Source of the DNA: Alisma plantago-aquatica
Taxonomy: Eukaryota > Streptophyta > Magnoliopsida > Alismatales > Alismataceae
Direction: 5' to 3'
Length of the DNA stretch: 64,000 nucleotides
Assembly (NCBI GenBank): GCA_963693085.1
Contig: OY856409.1
Location: forward strand, 657,802,591-657,866,590
Part shown: piece by piece, positions 48,740 to 59,590 of the stretch
Position numbering within the stretch: position 1 is the stretch's first letter
Layout of the letters: each line of letters opens with the position of its first letter
Program-made: the position numbers and the translations under genes
The notes under the pieces: model-generated
The model's input: only the letters and a program-made list of their open reading frames with translations
The model's database searches: none
Told to the model about the DNA's origin: nothing

Positions 48740-49534
48740 ATGTCTGGACTATTGAAGGAGCACATTGCTGAAAGCAATGTTGCTGCACCAACAGGAGGTG
48801 CAAGGGACCAAGCGAGATAAGAACGACTGCCTGAGAACCCCCAAGATGATCCAACCATGATAAGGGATTATTCTTTTTATATCACTGTTGGGCAAGTTAG
48901 GACTGAAATGATGTGTATATTGGACCATATATTAGCAATACAACCTAGATTACCAGCCCCTAATGATGAAGTTTTGGACTCCAACATGATTCTTGCTCGA
49001 CATCAGCATGTTGGATAAATGAATAATGATGAAAGGAATAGGTTACAACCTGAAATCAAGATTTTCCACAGGTGTAGGCAGCCTGGACGTATCATAAAAG
49101 ACTGTCTAAAAAAGGATAATGAGGAAAGAATTAAGAAAAGGCCTATCCAAACTCGGGATCAAAGGTCTAGTAGTTCCAAAAAGGGGACGTTTTTGGTACC
49201 ATTGGTACAACCAAGGTCTAGTACACTAGGGAAAGGGCTACCTGGAAAGGGTAAAGGACCTTTTAGACCATATCAAGAGAATAGAACCTGTCACCAGTGT
49301 AGACAAGTAGGACATCTAGCAAGGAATTGTCCAGTTGGAAACACAATGGTAACCCAACCATCGAGGCAGAGACATCAAGGTCATCAGAGGAAACAGTTTT
49401 CTAGTGGCACTCGAGGACGTGGACAGACGTCCCAGGAAGTATCAACTACATTAAATAATAAAGCACAAAGTCAACATCAGGCAACGATAAGATTATACGA
49501 AAAGAATCAGCCTGAGGCAGTAAACAAACTGTGA
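48740..49534 (+). pseudogene. Gag of element B with capsid domain deleted
   Basis: The ATG at 48,740 (MSGLLKEHIAESNVAAPTGG) aligns with the gag start of element E (MSGEHAERSVATPGGG). Two in-frame stops follow. The long capsid domain seen in E between about 24,560 and 25,050 is absent: the frame jumps from DSNMILARHQ to a worn knuckle (FHRCRQPGRIIKDC), a basic region and an intact CCHC knuckle CHQCRQVGHLARNC at about 49,290-49,331. It ends at a TGA near 49,532. What remains is a nucleocapsid-like RNA-binding protein, open from 49,019 to 49,534. Confidence 0.8.
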
Positions 49535-51490
49535 GATGAGACAGGTCAGATGAAACAATTTTATTCTGATATATCATTTCATGATTTCATGTGTTAAATA
49601 TAAGAAAGTAGTTGTTTTTGAGCTTCCTTTGACCAGTCATATGAGGACACAAGGAAGATGAGGACTCATATTTTACTCAGTATTCCTTTAAATGATTTAT
49701 AATTTCTCTTATTTGTATGAAAAATGATAAGGTATAATGTGATGCCTGGAGGAAATCCAGGAATGATAAGTCTTATGTTTTAGATGATATGAAAAGTAAA
49801 GAACATGATAGTAAACAAAGTGCATACTACCTAATCTCAGTACTTGTATACCCTATCCAGGTATATAATTATTGAAGATAAGGCAAGTATGGAACTCTTA
49901 GATTGTTATCTTTCTGATTACTCTGATCAAGTAGTCATTCTGAAACAATCTAGTGAGCATAAAGAAACTAGAAATATGGCATGGATTTTTTTTTATCACG
50001 TCCTAAGTGCAAGAAAGAGGAATTTGAGATGATCTCAGATCAATCTATGTGTATGAGGAAGTAAAAGTATAATCCTCATGATAAAGAAAATGAGACAAGG
50101 GAGATGATCCCTGTCTAATAAATCCTATGTATATAGTAAAGATCTTTTCCCATGATGTGGAAATGGGAAATGTAATAAAATCACAAAATGTTCATAAATA
50201 TGTTAGACAATAACAAAGGAATGAGTAATGACATGTAATCATCCCTATAATTCCTATATTGATAGCAAGGAACCTAGGATGAAATAAGAATAAATGACTC
50301 ATGAACAGTTGAGAGTTCATACAATAATTAGAGGAGATGATAATCTTCTCTTTGATAAACAACCCTGGGTGATGATGGGGTGATAAGAGAAATATGTTTC
50401 TTTATGTTCTCTCCTTTTAGGGACATGGCAATCAAGTGAATACTGTGACACTTGATGTGCATGGATTAGAAATAATCCAATGATGGATACTTAGAAAAGT
50501 ATCAGTTCATTTTGGACTTTGGTTCCACAATAATAAAAAATAATAATAAATAAATAAATATGTGTAATAAATAATGTCCCAAAGATGAAAGAAAGATTCT
50601 TTTATATGTGTGACTTTGGTAAAAATAATAGAGAAATGGAAATTATGAGGATGTGATGTGTTTTTGACACATGTGATAGATACCAAAGTAAGGAATTCCA
50701 GTATCTAAGAAATATCTGGTGATATGGCAAAGTAAAAACATAATTTCTAATTAAACGATATATGTTGGTTACCTGGAATGGCCAACTGTGAAACAGTCTA
50801 ATTACATAAAATAGTATGGACATCACATGTTAGGGGTTTATGCTTTGCATAAACATAACATCGACAAGAATGTACTAATTGAAGGAACAATTGTAAAATC
50901 ATTTTGGAAAAAGCTTATCAAGTTAAAAATAATTCTAAAGATACCTCTAAGATAAGTTCTTAATTGGTAAGTAACCTCCCCTTATGACAAAAGTATGTAC
51001 AATTAATAAGATAGTTGGTACAAGCAGTATGAAAGTTTAGTGTTGTGACAATAGTTCGAATGGCTCACCAGATGTATGATAATACCTATAGTCACAAGTG
51101 GGTGACAAAATGTAACTTTGGTCTTTCCTTGGAAGTGAAATGCTAAACTAAATGAGGAATATGGAAGACTCCTCAGAATCAAGAATCATGTCACAAAAAG
51201 TTATAAGTTGAGAAAGGTAATAAATCAATGAGGTTTAACACCTGAATTAAGAAAGGTATGTATAATGTTTCTCTGACTAATTAAAGCATTATCTGACACA
51301 GAGTTGACTCTACAGGCCATAATGACAAAGGACAGTGGAGTATGTGTCCTTTGTGATCGATCCTATGATAACCTTGTATGGAAGAACTTTGTATTGATCA
51401 AAGTTATATGGCATCTCCATGACATTAAAATGTTATGTGGAGACCTGATGATTTAGTGAATGAATAATATTTGTCTCCCTTTACCTAGGA
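49535..51490 (+). pseudogene. Decayed, internally deleted pol remnant of element B
   Basis: Short pieces can be matched in order to the pol of E: a protease stretch near 50,440-50,520 (VTLDVHGLEIIQ, then SVHFGLWF, against E around 25,810-25,890), the linker near 50,650-50,720 (VFDTCDRYQ-type frame shifted), and the chromodomain-like end at about 51,390-51,500 (VLIKVIWHLHD). The RT, RNase H and integrase cores are not recognisable. About 2 kb remains of roughly 3.4 kb. Confidence 0.6.
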
Positions 51491-52253
51491 TTTCGGGGAC
51501 AAAATCCTTGTTAGGGGTTTATAATTTGTAACATCCCTGACCTGGGTTAAGGCTTCACCCTATAAGTTTTGCTTAAGTAAGTCATTTATATTCTTGTCTT
51601 TATCTTTTGAAAAGTAATTAAAACTCAAGAGGAACTTATGTTTCAATTTTGGTCCTATTTGAATAATGTTGAAACAATGTTTTACTTATTTTGGACTAAA
51701 GTGCAAATTACCCAAGTTGAGGGGTTAACTTGAAAATGTTACATGATAAAATGTTCCTCAAGTGTTGAAGAATCATAAGAATGAGAATGATGCTGAGGTA
51801 TGGCTTCCACAAGCCTGAGCACCAAGAAAGAGCTTATTAAGTAATGTTTGTGCATTAAAACCTAGTTTTGGTGTAATATGCAATTTACCCCAAATTTAGG
51901 GTTCAATATGCAAAATACCACCTCTAGAGAGTCCCTAATGTTTCTTGGTATCATTTAGAGACAAGAAAATCAGAGGGGCATCTCATTTGAATCTCTTTGG
52001 GGGGAGAGAAAATCTTGATATTAAAATAATCAAGATTTAAGCATAATTGAAACCCTGATTCAATTTAGAGCAAAAATATATATATTAATGGAAGTGCCCT
52101 TCAGCCAAAAATATGATGGTTGAATTTATATAAGCATGGACGTCCTTGTGCCTTGCAATGGCACCGAAATATCTAAAGTGAGTGGAGAGTCCACTCACAT
52201 TAGTTAAAGAAAAAGTAATATCCACTAATTTTTGGATATTATTATTATATTGA

Positions 52254-52757
52254 TTAAGCGTGCTTGGCTTGGAGTAGTACTAGGATGGGTGACCAGTCGG
52301 GAAGTTGACCCCGGATTGTACATGAGTGTGGATAAAGCATGCAGTTAAGGCTAGTGGTGGTCTGTGGGGACAGACGTCATTCTTGAAACTCTACTAGAGC
52401 CTTGGGCAGTGGGCCCAGACATTACAAATGGTATCAGAGCCATAACCCCTCCAGTAGGTGGGGCCCACATGGGCATGGCATGATAATCTTGAGTCGTGTG
52501 GTCTAGGCATCTAGGAAAGGGTTGTCCATGGTAGACGTAGCCACCCTTGTGCTGATATTCCGTGATCGGGAGCTGGGTGTCCATGGGCCATTGTGGGTCT
52601 GCACTAAAATGGGGTCAGATTATGAGGCCATATAGTTGAACCATGACGAGGATGTCAAGAGTCTAAGTGGGGGAGATTGTAACGCCCCAGGATTTGAGGC
52701 CTCGGATAACATGGTCTTAAAAAGAATTATTGGACTACCCATATCACCAAGGTGCTT
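52254..52757 (+). mobile_element. Cassandra fragment copy 1, permuted, with 5S-derived promoter
   Basis: Order: 5S-like segment (52,254-52,305, TTAAGCGTGCTTGG then AGTACTAGGATGGGTGACC, matching 5S positions about 52-103), the rest of the LTR ending ATTACA at 52,426, the primer site TGGTATCAGAGCC (52,429-52,441), about 235 bp internal, the purine tract AAGTGGGGGAGAT, and an LTR start TGTAACGCCCC at 52,678. It stops at ATATCACC (52,748), where the target resumes AAGGTGCTTAA. Cassandra elements are non-autonomous and carry 5S rDNA in the LTR. Here both outer LTR halves are missing, so the fragment begins inside one LTR and ends inside the other. Microhomology with the target exists at both junctions (TTAAG; AAGGTGC). 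Confidence 0.85.
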
Positions 52758-53103
52758 AATTTGTTTTCTTTTAATTCATGGATAAAGAAGAGGATTTTGA
52801 AGGAAAGGATGATGGCTTCGTATGCAAGGAAGTGAGGGGGATAAGTGACACCAATTTAAGGAATTGAAAGATTTTTATAACACTTTCTCTCTCTTGAATT
52901 CCCCTTATGTACATTCCATTCTTTCACCCACATGAAAGAATGGAATGTATATAAGGGAAATTTAAGAGAGAGAAAGTGTTATAAAAATCTTTCAATTCCT
53001 TAAATTGGTGCCACTTATCCCCCTCACTTCCTTGCATATGAAGCCATCATCCTCTCCTTAAAAATCCTCTTCTTTATCCATGAATTAAAAGAAAACAAAT
53101 TAA

Positions 53104-53604
53104 GCACCTTGGTGATATGGGTAGTCCAATAATTCCTTTTAAGATCATGTTATCTGAGGCCTCAAATCCTGGACGTTACAATCTCCCCCACTTAGACTCT
53201 TGACATCCTCATTAAGGTTCAACTATATGGCCTCATAATCTGACCCCATTTTAGTGCAGACCCACAATGGCCCATGGACACCCAACTCCCGATCACGGAA
53301 TACCAACGCAAGGGTGGCTACGTCTACCATGGACAACCCTTTCCTACATGCCTAGACCGCACGGCTCAAGACTGTCATGCCATCCCCATGTGGGCCCCAC
53401 CTACCGGAGGGGTTATGGCTCTGATACCATTTGTAATGCCCGGGACCACTTCCCAAGGCTCTAGTAGAGTTTCAAGAATGACGATTGTCCCCACAGACCA
53501 CCACTAGCCTTAACTGCGCGCTTTATCCACACACATGCGCAAGTCGGGGTCAACTTCCCGACTGGACACCCATCCTAGTACTACTCCAAGCCAAGCACGC
53601 TTAA
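53104..53604 (-). mobile_element. Cassandra fragment copy 2, inverted
   Basis: Same permuted structure on the minus strand: 5S-like end at 53,604-53,555, primer site at 53,429-53,417, LTR start near 53,180, end at the CACC/GGTG junction near 53,110. It keeps several CpG sites (for example CGCATG, GCGCGC) that are TpG or CpA in copies 1 and 3, so the copies have diverged independently. Confidence 0.85.
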
Positions 53605-53998
53605 TCAATATAATAATAATATCCAAAAATTAGTGGATATTACTTTTTCTTTAACTAATGTGAGTGGACTCTCCACTCACTTTAGATATTTCGGTGCCAT
53701 TGCAAGGCACAAGGACGTCCATGCTTATATAAATTCAACCATCATATTTTTGGTTGAAGGGCACTTCCATTAATATATTTATTTTTGCTCTAAATTGAAT
53801 TAGGGTTTCAATTATGCTTAAATCTTGATTATTTTAATATCAAGATTTTTCTCTCCCCCAAAAGAGATTCAAATGAGACGCCCCTCTGATTTTCTTGTCT
53901 CTAAATGATACCAAGAAACATTAGGGACTCTCTAGAGGTGGTATTTTGCATATTAAAACCTAGTTTTGGTGTAATGTTTGGATATTATTATAATATTG

Positions 53999-54505
53999 AT
54001 TAAGCGTGCTTGGCTTGGAGTAGTACTAGGATGGGTGACCAGTTGGGAAGTTGACCCCGACTTGCACATGAGTGTGGATAAAACGTGCAGTTAAGGCTAG
54101 TGGTGGTCTGTGGGGACAGTCGTCATTCTTGAAACTCTACTAGAGCCTTGGGCAGTGGACCCAGGCATTACAAATGGTATCAGATCCATAACCCCTCTAG
54201 TAGGTGGGCCCCACATGGGCATGGCATGCCAATCTTGAGTTGTGCGGTCTAGGCATGTAGGAAAGGGTTGTCCATGGTAGACGTAGCCACCCTTGCGCTG
54301 GTATTCCGTGATCTGGAGTTGGATATACATGGTCCATTGTGGGTCTGCACTGAAATGGGGTCAGATTATGAGGCCATATAGTTGAACCTTGATGAGGATG
54401 TGAAGAGTCTAAGTGGGGAAGATTGTAACGTCCCAAGATTTGAGGCCTCAGATAATATGATCTTAAAAGGAATTATTGGACTACCCATATCACCAAGGTG
54501 CTTAA
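53999..54505 (+). mobile_element. Cassandra fragment copy 3
   Basis: Same structure and orientation as copy 1: 5S-like segment from 53,999, primer site TGGTATCAGATCC at 54,175-54,187, LTR start TGTAACGTCCC at about 54,425, then the junction to AAGGTGCTTAATTTG. It lies in the same LTR position as copy 1, so all three derive from one insertion. Confidence 0.85.
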
Positions 54506-55164
54506 TTTGTTTTCTTTTAATTCATGGATAAAGAAGAGGATTTTGAAGGAGAGGATGATGGATTCGTATGCAAGGAAGTGAGGGGGATAAGTGGCACCAA
54601 TTTAAGGAATTCAAAGATTTTTATAACACTTTCTCTCTGTTGAATTTCCCTTATATACATTCCATTCTTTCACCCACATGAAAGACTTTTTCGACTCTTC
54701 TTTCTTTCCTTGCTTTGGCCGAACACAAGGGAGCTTAGGAGCAATAGGAGGATGTACCCCAACCTGTAGGTGAGCTCCTTAATCATCTTCAATCTTGATT
54801 TCATGGTGGAAATCGAAATTCAATGCTTATTTTCTTCTTTTCTCCGTTCAATCTTCAACTTTAGCCATTCTTTTCACTCAAAGACTTGAGGACGGACCTT
54901 GGGAAGTTGAGAAAGCTTCATTCACCATTAAAAACGTGAATCTTGAAGCTTGGATTCAACTTTGAAGGCGGGTTATATAACTTGAACCCTTAAATGTTAT
55001 TATTGATTTCATTTCTTCATCATACGTTGAATATTTCTTCTTTCCCAAAATTCCTTTTGATTAGTTGATGAAATCACCATAAGAATCATAGTAATTTTCA
55101 ATGATTTGGAGCTTGAAGATGATGATGTCATCTTAGCACACACCTCAATAAATATCATGAGCAA

Positions 55165-56010
55165 ACAGATTTCAATTTTTGATGACCAAATGGTCTCAAG
55201 ACCGTTTGGTAATCAAACAGTCTCAAGACCGTTTGAGGGCAAACGGTCTCAAGACCGTTTGAGGGCAAATGGTCTCAAGACCATTTGGGGTCAATTGCTA
55301 ATGTGGATGAATGAAGATCCAATGGTTCAAATTGATCCAATTATAATGGATTCAAGAATGGGTGATCCATTGATTACAAACCCTAATCGGATTGATTGGT
55401 TGAAACCCTAAATTGATTGAGTTGATTTCTATGTTGAATGGCCCAAATGGTCTCAAGACCGTTTGAGGGCAAACAGTCTCAAGACCATTTAGAGGTCAAG
55501 GGTTGTGATGGACGATTGGAGATCCAAGGATTGTAATTTGATGTACTCTCCATGGTCCAATTGATGAATGATTCAATGAAGCAAACCCTAATTGATTGGT
55601 TGAAGGAAACCCTAGATAACCCTTTCAGTTTCAAGATAGTTTGGACCAAACGGTCTTGAGACCGTTTGAGTCCAAATGGTCTTGAAACCGTTTGGGATCA
55701 AACGGTCTTCAAACCGTTTGAGATCAAACAGTCTCAAACCATTTGGAGGTCCAATCAGTTTCAAGGTTGACTTATCTAATCGGTTTCAATGATGGGTTGT
55801 TCATTCGGTCTCAAGGTTAATATGATCAAACGGTTTCAAGAGTTAGATGCCCAAATGGTTTTAAAACCGTTTGGAGGGCAAACGGTCTCAACCCTAGATG
55901 CCCAAACAGTTTCAAAACCGTTTGGAGGGCAAACAGTCTCAAAACCATTTGGAGGTTGAGGGGTCAAAACCGTTTGGAGGTTCAAGGTAACCAAGACCGT
56001 TTGAAGATCT
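55165..56010. repeat. Palindrome array in 3' LTR of B
   Basis: Counterpart of 38,105-38,890. Well-kept units at 55,190-55,290 and 55,645-55,740 include pairs with CA or TG in the 2-nt spacer. Unit number and order differ from the 5' LTR. Confidence 0.9.
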
Positions 56011-56339
56011 AATGTGATGAAAGAACAATTAACCCCATGATTGTTAATGATGTATATCAAAGATAATTACAATGGTTGTACCATTAAGATACTAGGGTGA
56101 TTAGTACCCTTAGAAGGGTTAACCTTTGATGCTTATGGAAGCAATATCTCAATACACTATGCTAACCCTAAATGTATATACTTGAATGAAGGGTTGACCT
56201 AATCTAATCAAGTTTGAAGTAATCAACATCCTAGAGACGATGAGAGAGAGAGGAATTCATACATGTATAGTAATCATGTAGTGGTTAAGCCTCAACACTT
56301 TCAACATGAATAAAATATGTAATTAGGGTATGATCCTTG

Positions 56340-56940
56340 ATAGAGATCATGAAACCCTAATTGATATGGTTGATGAGCTCTAACCCTAATTTAGGGCAAT
56401 GCTAGGTGAAATCCTAATCTAGAGTAATGGTGTAACCCTAATCTAGGGTGATGATATGAGAAATCCCAATTCAGGGTAATATAATGAAAAATCCTAATTT
56501 AAGAGAATGCTTCATGAAACCCTAATTTTGGGTTATAGTGCATGAAACCCTAATCTTGGGCAATATGATGATAAACCATAACCCCAATTTTGGGATATGG
56601 GTTGAGAAACCCTAATTTCGGGTAAAGTTATTTGAAACCCTAATTTGGGGAAAAGTTATAAGGAACCTTAATTCAAGATAATGACGTGTGAAATTCTAAT
56701 GCAGGGTAAGGTTATGTGAAACCCTAATGCAGTAATGTGATGTGAGACTCTAATCCAGGGTGATGCTATGTAATGCTATATGAAACCCTAATGTGAAACC
56801 CTAACCCTAATATAGGGTGAAGGTATGTTGAACCCTGGCATAGGATGATGTTATGTGAAATCCTAATGCAGGGTAAGGTTATGTGAAACCCTAATATAGG
56901 GCAATGTTATGTAAACCCTAATTGATAAAGATGGGAAACC
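56340..56940. repeat. Telo-box-rich array in 3' LTR of B
   Basis: Counterpart of 39,215-39,720 with a different order and number of AAACCCTAA-containing units, showing expansion and contraction since insertion. Confidence 0.85.
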
Positions 56941-57664
56941 CTATTCCTAATAATGGAATAGTGACTAACATATTGATAAGTGAAACACCTAAAGTGGTTG
57001 ATAATGGATAATGCCTTAACCCGAGATGAGTCCATATCATTGATAATGGTTGAATAATTAAAATAAGTGACTTATGACCAATGCATTACATGATAAATGT
57101 GATGAACTGGTGCATAAAGTATTAGGATGGTAAATACCCTAGTACAAATATAAGTTGATGAACTTAAGTAAGATAAAGGTGATGAGGGAAGAGATATATC
57201 AAGACATGATAGATATCACATCCAGCACCTCAAGATTGATACACCTTGATGTATTCTAAATCCAATATATTTGGATGAGTAACACATGAAGTGTGTCATG
57301 TCAATTGTCACATTGATATGTAATGCACTTTGATAAGCGTAGGCTAACATACCTTATGAAAAGGTTAAGCCAAATTAATAAAGTATGATGTAATCATATT
57401 CTGCTAAAGTTGAGAGAGGAACTCATATCTTGTATTGATAATTCATTTCATGATAAATGATGAGAATAAATAAGCATGATTGAATACTTATGTTATCAAT
57501 GTTGGCTCCTAGCTGTGAGGAGAAATGAAATAGGGCTTGATCATTAATAATATGATCTTGAGAACCTAAATGGTTAATAATGGAAAACCCTAACCCTAAT
57601 GAAGGGAAGGTTGTAATTCTTTTGTTGCATAAACCTTGTAAGGTATGTTAAATACTTGAATAAA

Positions 57665-58000
57665 AGTATAATACATCTATCAAGTACTTTTCAAAACTTT
57701 ATAAAACATTGGGATCTCAATCCCTTGTCACATCATGGGCATTCTCATCCCTTAACATCTCATCATCATGAATATGGAATATGGGTATTCAAACCCTCAG
57801 TTCATCAAAGAACACTTGTTACCACTTATCAGGTAACTAATACCTTCAGGTCATCTGACCAAGGTAAACATGATACTTGCTACACAAGCATCTCACATGG
57901 CTCACAAGGCCCATTAAGTATCTTGCCACCTCTCACTAGGCAACAAATTATCACATGGCTCATAAGGCCATTACATCTTGTCACGAGATTAAAACTCTCT
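57665..58000 (-). repeat. Inverted LTR fragment between B and C
   Basis: Reverse complement of the segment at about 39,896-40,206 of the B 5' LTR (landmarks: AAGTACTTTTCAAAAC, ACCACTTATCAGGTAACTA). It follows directly on the plus-strand LTR end, with TACTTGA at about 57,652 and TCAAGTA at about 57,676 as a possible 7-bp fold-back stem. It joins pol fragment C at about 58,000-58,006. Confidence 0.8.
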
Positions 58001-58005
58001 AAAAT

Positions 58006-59060
58006 TCCGATAGTTAGGGAGTTTGAAGATGTGTTTCCTAAGGAACTCCCATGTGTTCCTCTACCCCGAGAGATTGATTTTGAGATTAATCTAATTCCAG
58101 GCACGCAACCAATAGCACAAACACCATATAGAATGGAACCTACTGAGATAGCAGAGCTCAAGAAACAGCTGCAGGAGTTGCTTGAGAAAGGTTTTATCCG
58201 ACCGAGTACTTCACCATGGGGTCCTCTGGTTCTCTTTGTTAAGAAGAAAGATGGGTTTATGCGATTATGCATCGACTATAGAAAGTTAAATAAAATAACC
58301 ATAAAGAACAAGTATCCTCTGCCAAGGATCAATGACATATTTGATCAGTTGTGTGGTGCAACTATCTTCTCTAAGATAGATCTAAGGTCGGGATATCATC
58401 AGTTGCGTATCAAGGAGAGTGACATACCTAAGTCTGCCTTTAGGACAAGGTATGGTCACTATGAGTTCATGGTTATGTCATTTGGACTAACTAATGCGCC
58501 AGCTGCATTCATGGAACTCATGAATAGAATCTTCCAGCCTTTTCTTGATCAGTTCATAGTAGTCTTCATAGATGACATCTTGATATATAGTAGAGATGCT
58601 CAATAGCATGAGCAGCACCTTCGTCCGACTTTAACTTTGCTAAGAGAGCATAAGTTGTATGCTAAGTTTAGCAAATGCGAGTTCTGGTTACCAGAACTTT
58701 CTTTTCTAGGACACGTAATATCTGCCTCAGGTATCTGTGTTGATCCTAAGAAGGTAGAATCTGTCCTGCAATGGGAACAGCCAAAGACACCAACAGAGAT
58801 ACGCAGTTTCCTAGGACTGGTAGGCTATTACAGGAGGTTCATTAAGAACTTCAGTTCTATAGCTTTACCCCTAACCAAGTTGACCAGGAAGGAGGTTCCT
58901 TTTGTCTGAAATGATAAGTGTCAACATTCTTTCCAGTTGTTGAAAGAAAAGTTAACAAGTGCACCTGTTTTGGTGTTACCTGAGCAAGGGAAGGGGTACA
59001 TAGTTTTCTGTGATGCATCTAAGAATGGTCTAGGATGTGTGTTGATGCAGGATAATCATG
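58006..59060 (+). pseudogene. Fragment C: gypsy RT and start of RNase H, nearly open
   Basis: The frame starts at [17 protein letters not shown] and runs through [44 protein letters not shown] and FIDDIL with both catalytic Asp (58,571-58,576). It continues through the connection domain ([30 protein letters not shown]) to the RNase H start ([19 protein letters not shown]). Two stops: TAG after SRDAQ near 58,603 and TGA after KEVPFV near 58,907, consistent with C-to-T and G-to-A change. It is cut upstream by inverted LTR sequence and downstream by element D. The upstream open frame from 57,656 is antisense LTR and not protein-coding in origin. Confidence 0.9.
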
Positions 59061-59564
59061 TGGCAACACATCCCACTATCACACAGACAACGAGGTGTTA
59101 CGCGAAAACGTGCAGAAATCACCATAACCACAGATTATCAAAAACACGGGTGAATTAAAACCGATTGCGGAAACTGGATAAACTGTGAAACTATTACATC
59201 CCAGTCCTCGTCCTGCAGGAAAACATGTTATATAAACATATACAAGCCTTGGTACGTGTCCATAGCTTAGAGCAACAGTTGTTCTGTCATCACATGAGTC
59301 CATCACCTGTTATATATATACATAAAGGCCCACATCCGACCAACAGCAGGATATACAAAGGATCAACAGCCATACATCGTGAAACAACGCCAAAACGCCC
59401 CCAAGGACCTAAGAGTACAGGGATGACTCTAGACTCTACTACAAAACACCAAAACAGCAGCATATCCGTCTCTTGCCTTCTACTGCACGGCCGCAACTCT
59501 GCGACCACCACCACGTCTAGCTCGAACGCCTGAAAACTAGCGGGGTGAGACAATTGAACATTGT

Positions 59565-59590
59565 CCCAGCGAGAAACATAACTCCCCGCC
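59565..59590 (-). promoter_or_regulatory. Conserved LTR hairpin in D
   Basis: Minus strand GGCGGGGAGTTATGTTTCTC then GCTGGGACAATG. The stem is less perfect than in E and B but the flanking bases are conserved. Confidence 0.55.

Larger units (their letters stand above)
51905..53954. repeat. 2.05-kb inverted duplication (fold-back) in 3' LTR of B
   Basis: Left arm 51,905-52,926 and right arm 52,933-53,954 (each 1,022 bp) are inverted copies. They meet at CTTTCA, 6-nt loop CCCACA, TGAAAG (52,921-52,938). The uninterrupted 5' LTR shows that a shorter version of this stem-loop is native (about 37,613-37,630). After the right arm a 22-nt filler copied from about 51,855-51,877 leads back to forward sequence at 53,977, homologous to 52,231. 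The result is forward, inverted, forward. Confidence 0.9.
51527..57630 (+). repeat. 3' LTR of element B, enlarged by Cassandra insertion and fold-back
   Basis: Starts TGTAACATCCCTGACC after GTTAGGGGTTTATAATT. It is collinear with the 5' LTR to 52,258, then carries the Cassandra/inverted segment, and resumes at about 54,500 through the palindrome and telo-box arrays. From about 56,940 to 57,620 it has sequence missing from the 5' LTR but matching, in the same sense, the LTR of element A (31,740-32,130, reverse complement). Homology fades at about 57,630. A TATA-like TATATAC lies at 54,652-54,658, followed by CTTTCACCCACATGAAAG. Confidence 0.8.
36713..57660 (+). mobile_element. Element B: Ty3/gypsy retrotransposon with 4.9-kb LTRs, nested and rearranged
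   Basis: The 5' LTR (36,713-48,603, holding CACTA-2) is followed by a primer site, a gag remnant, a decayed pol, a purine tract and a 3' LTR from 51,527. The LTRs begin TGTAACATCC. By eye the first 300 bp of the two LTRs are about 88-90 percent identical. The 3' LTR carries a Cassandra fragment, a fold-back rearrangement and a damaged right end. It never reaches the sequence equivalent to the last 1.9 kb of the 5' LTR, so a right-hand target duplication cannot be tested. The left flank is the pol of element A. Confidence 0.85.

Noticed and set aside
52254..52305. 5S rRNA gene
   Set aside because: Only about positions 52-103 match, it is embedded in a Cassandra LTR, and the 5' half is missing. 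It is a retroelement part, not an rRNA gene.
57656..58010. N-terminal extension of the RT open frame
   Set aside because: The first 115 or so codons are antisense LTR sequence; only the part from about 58,006 is pol.
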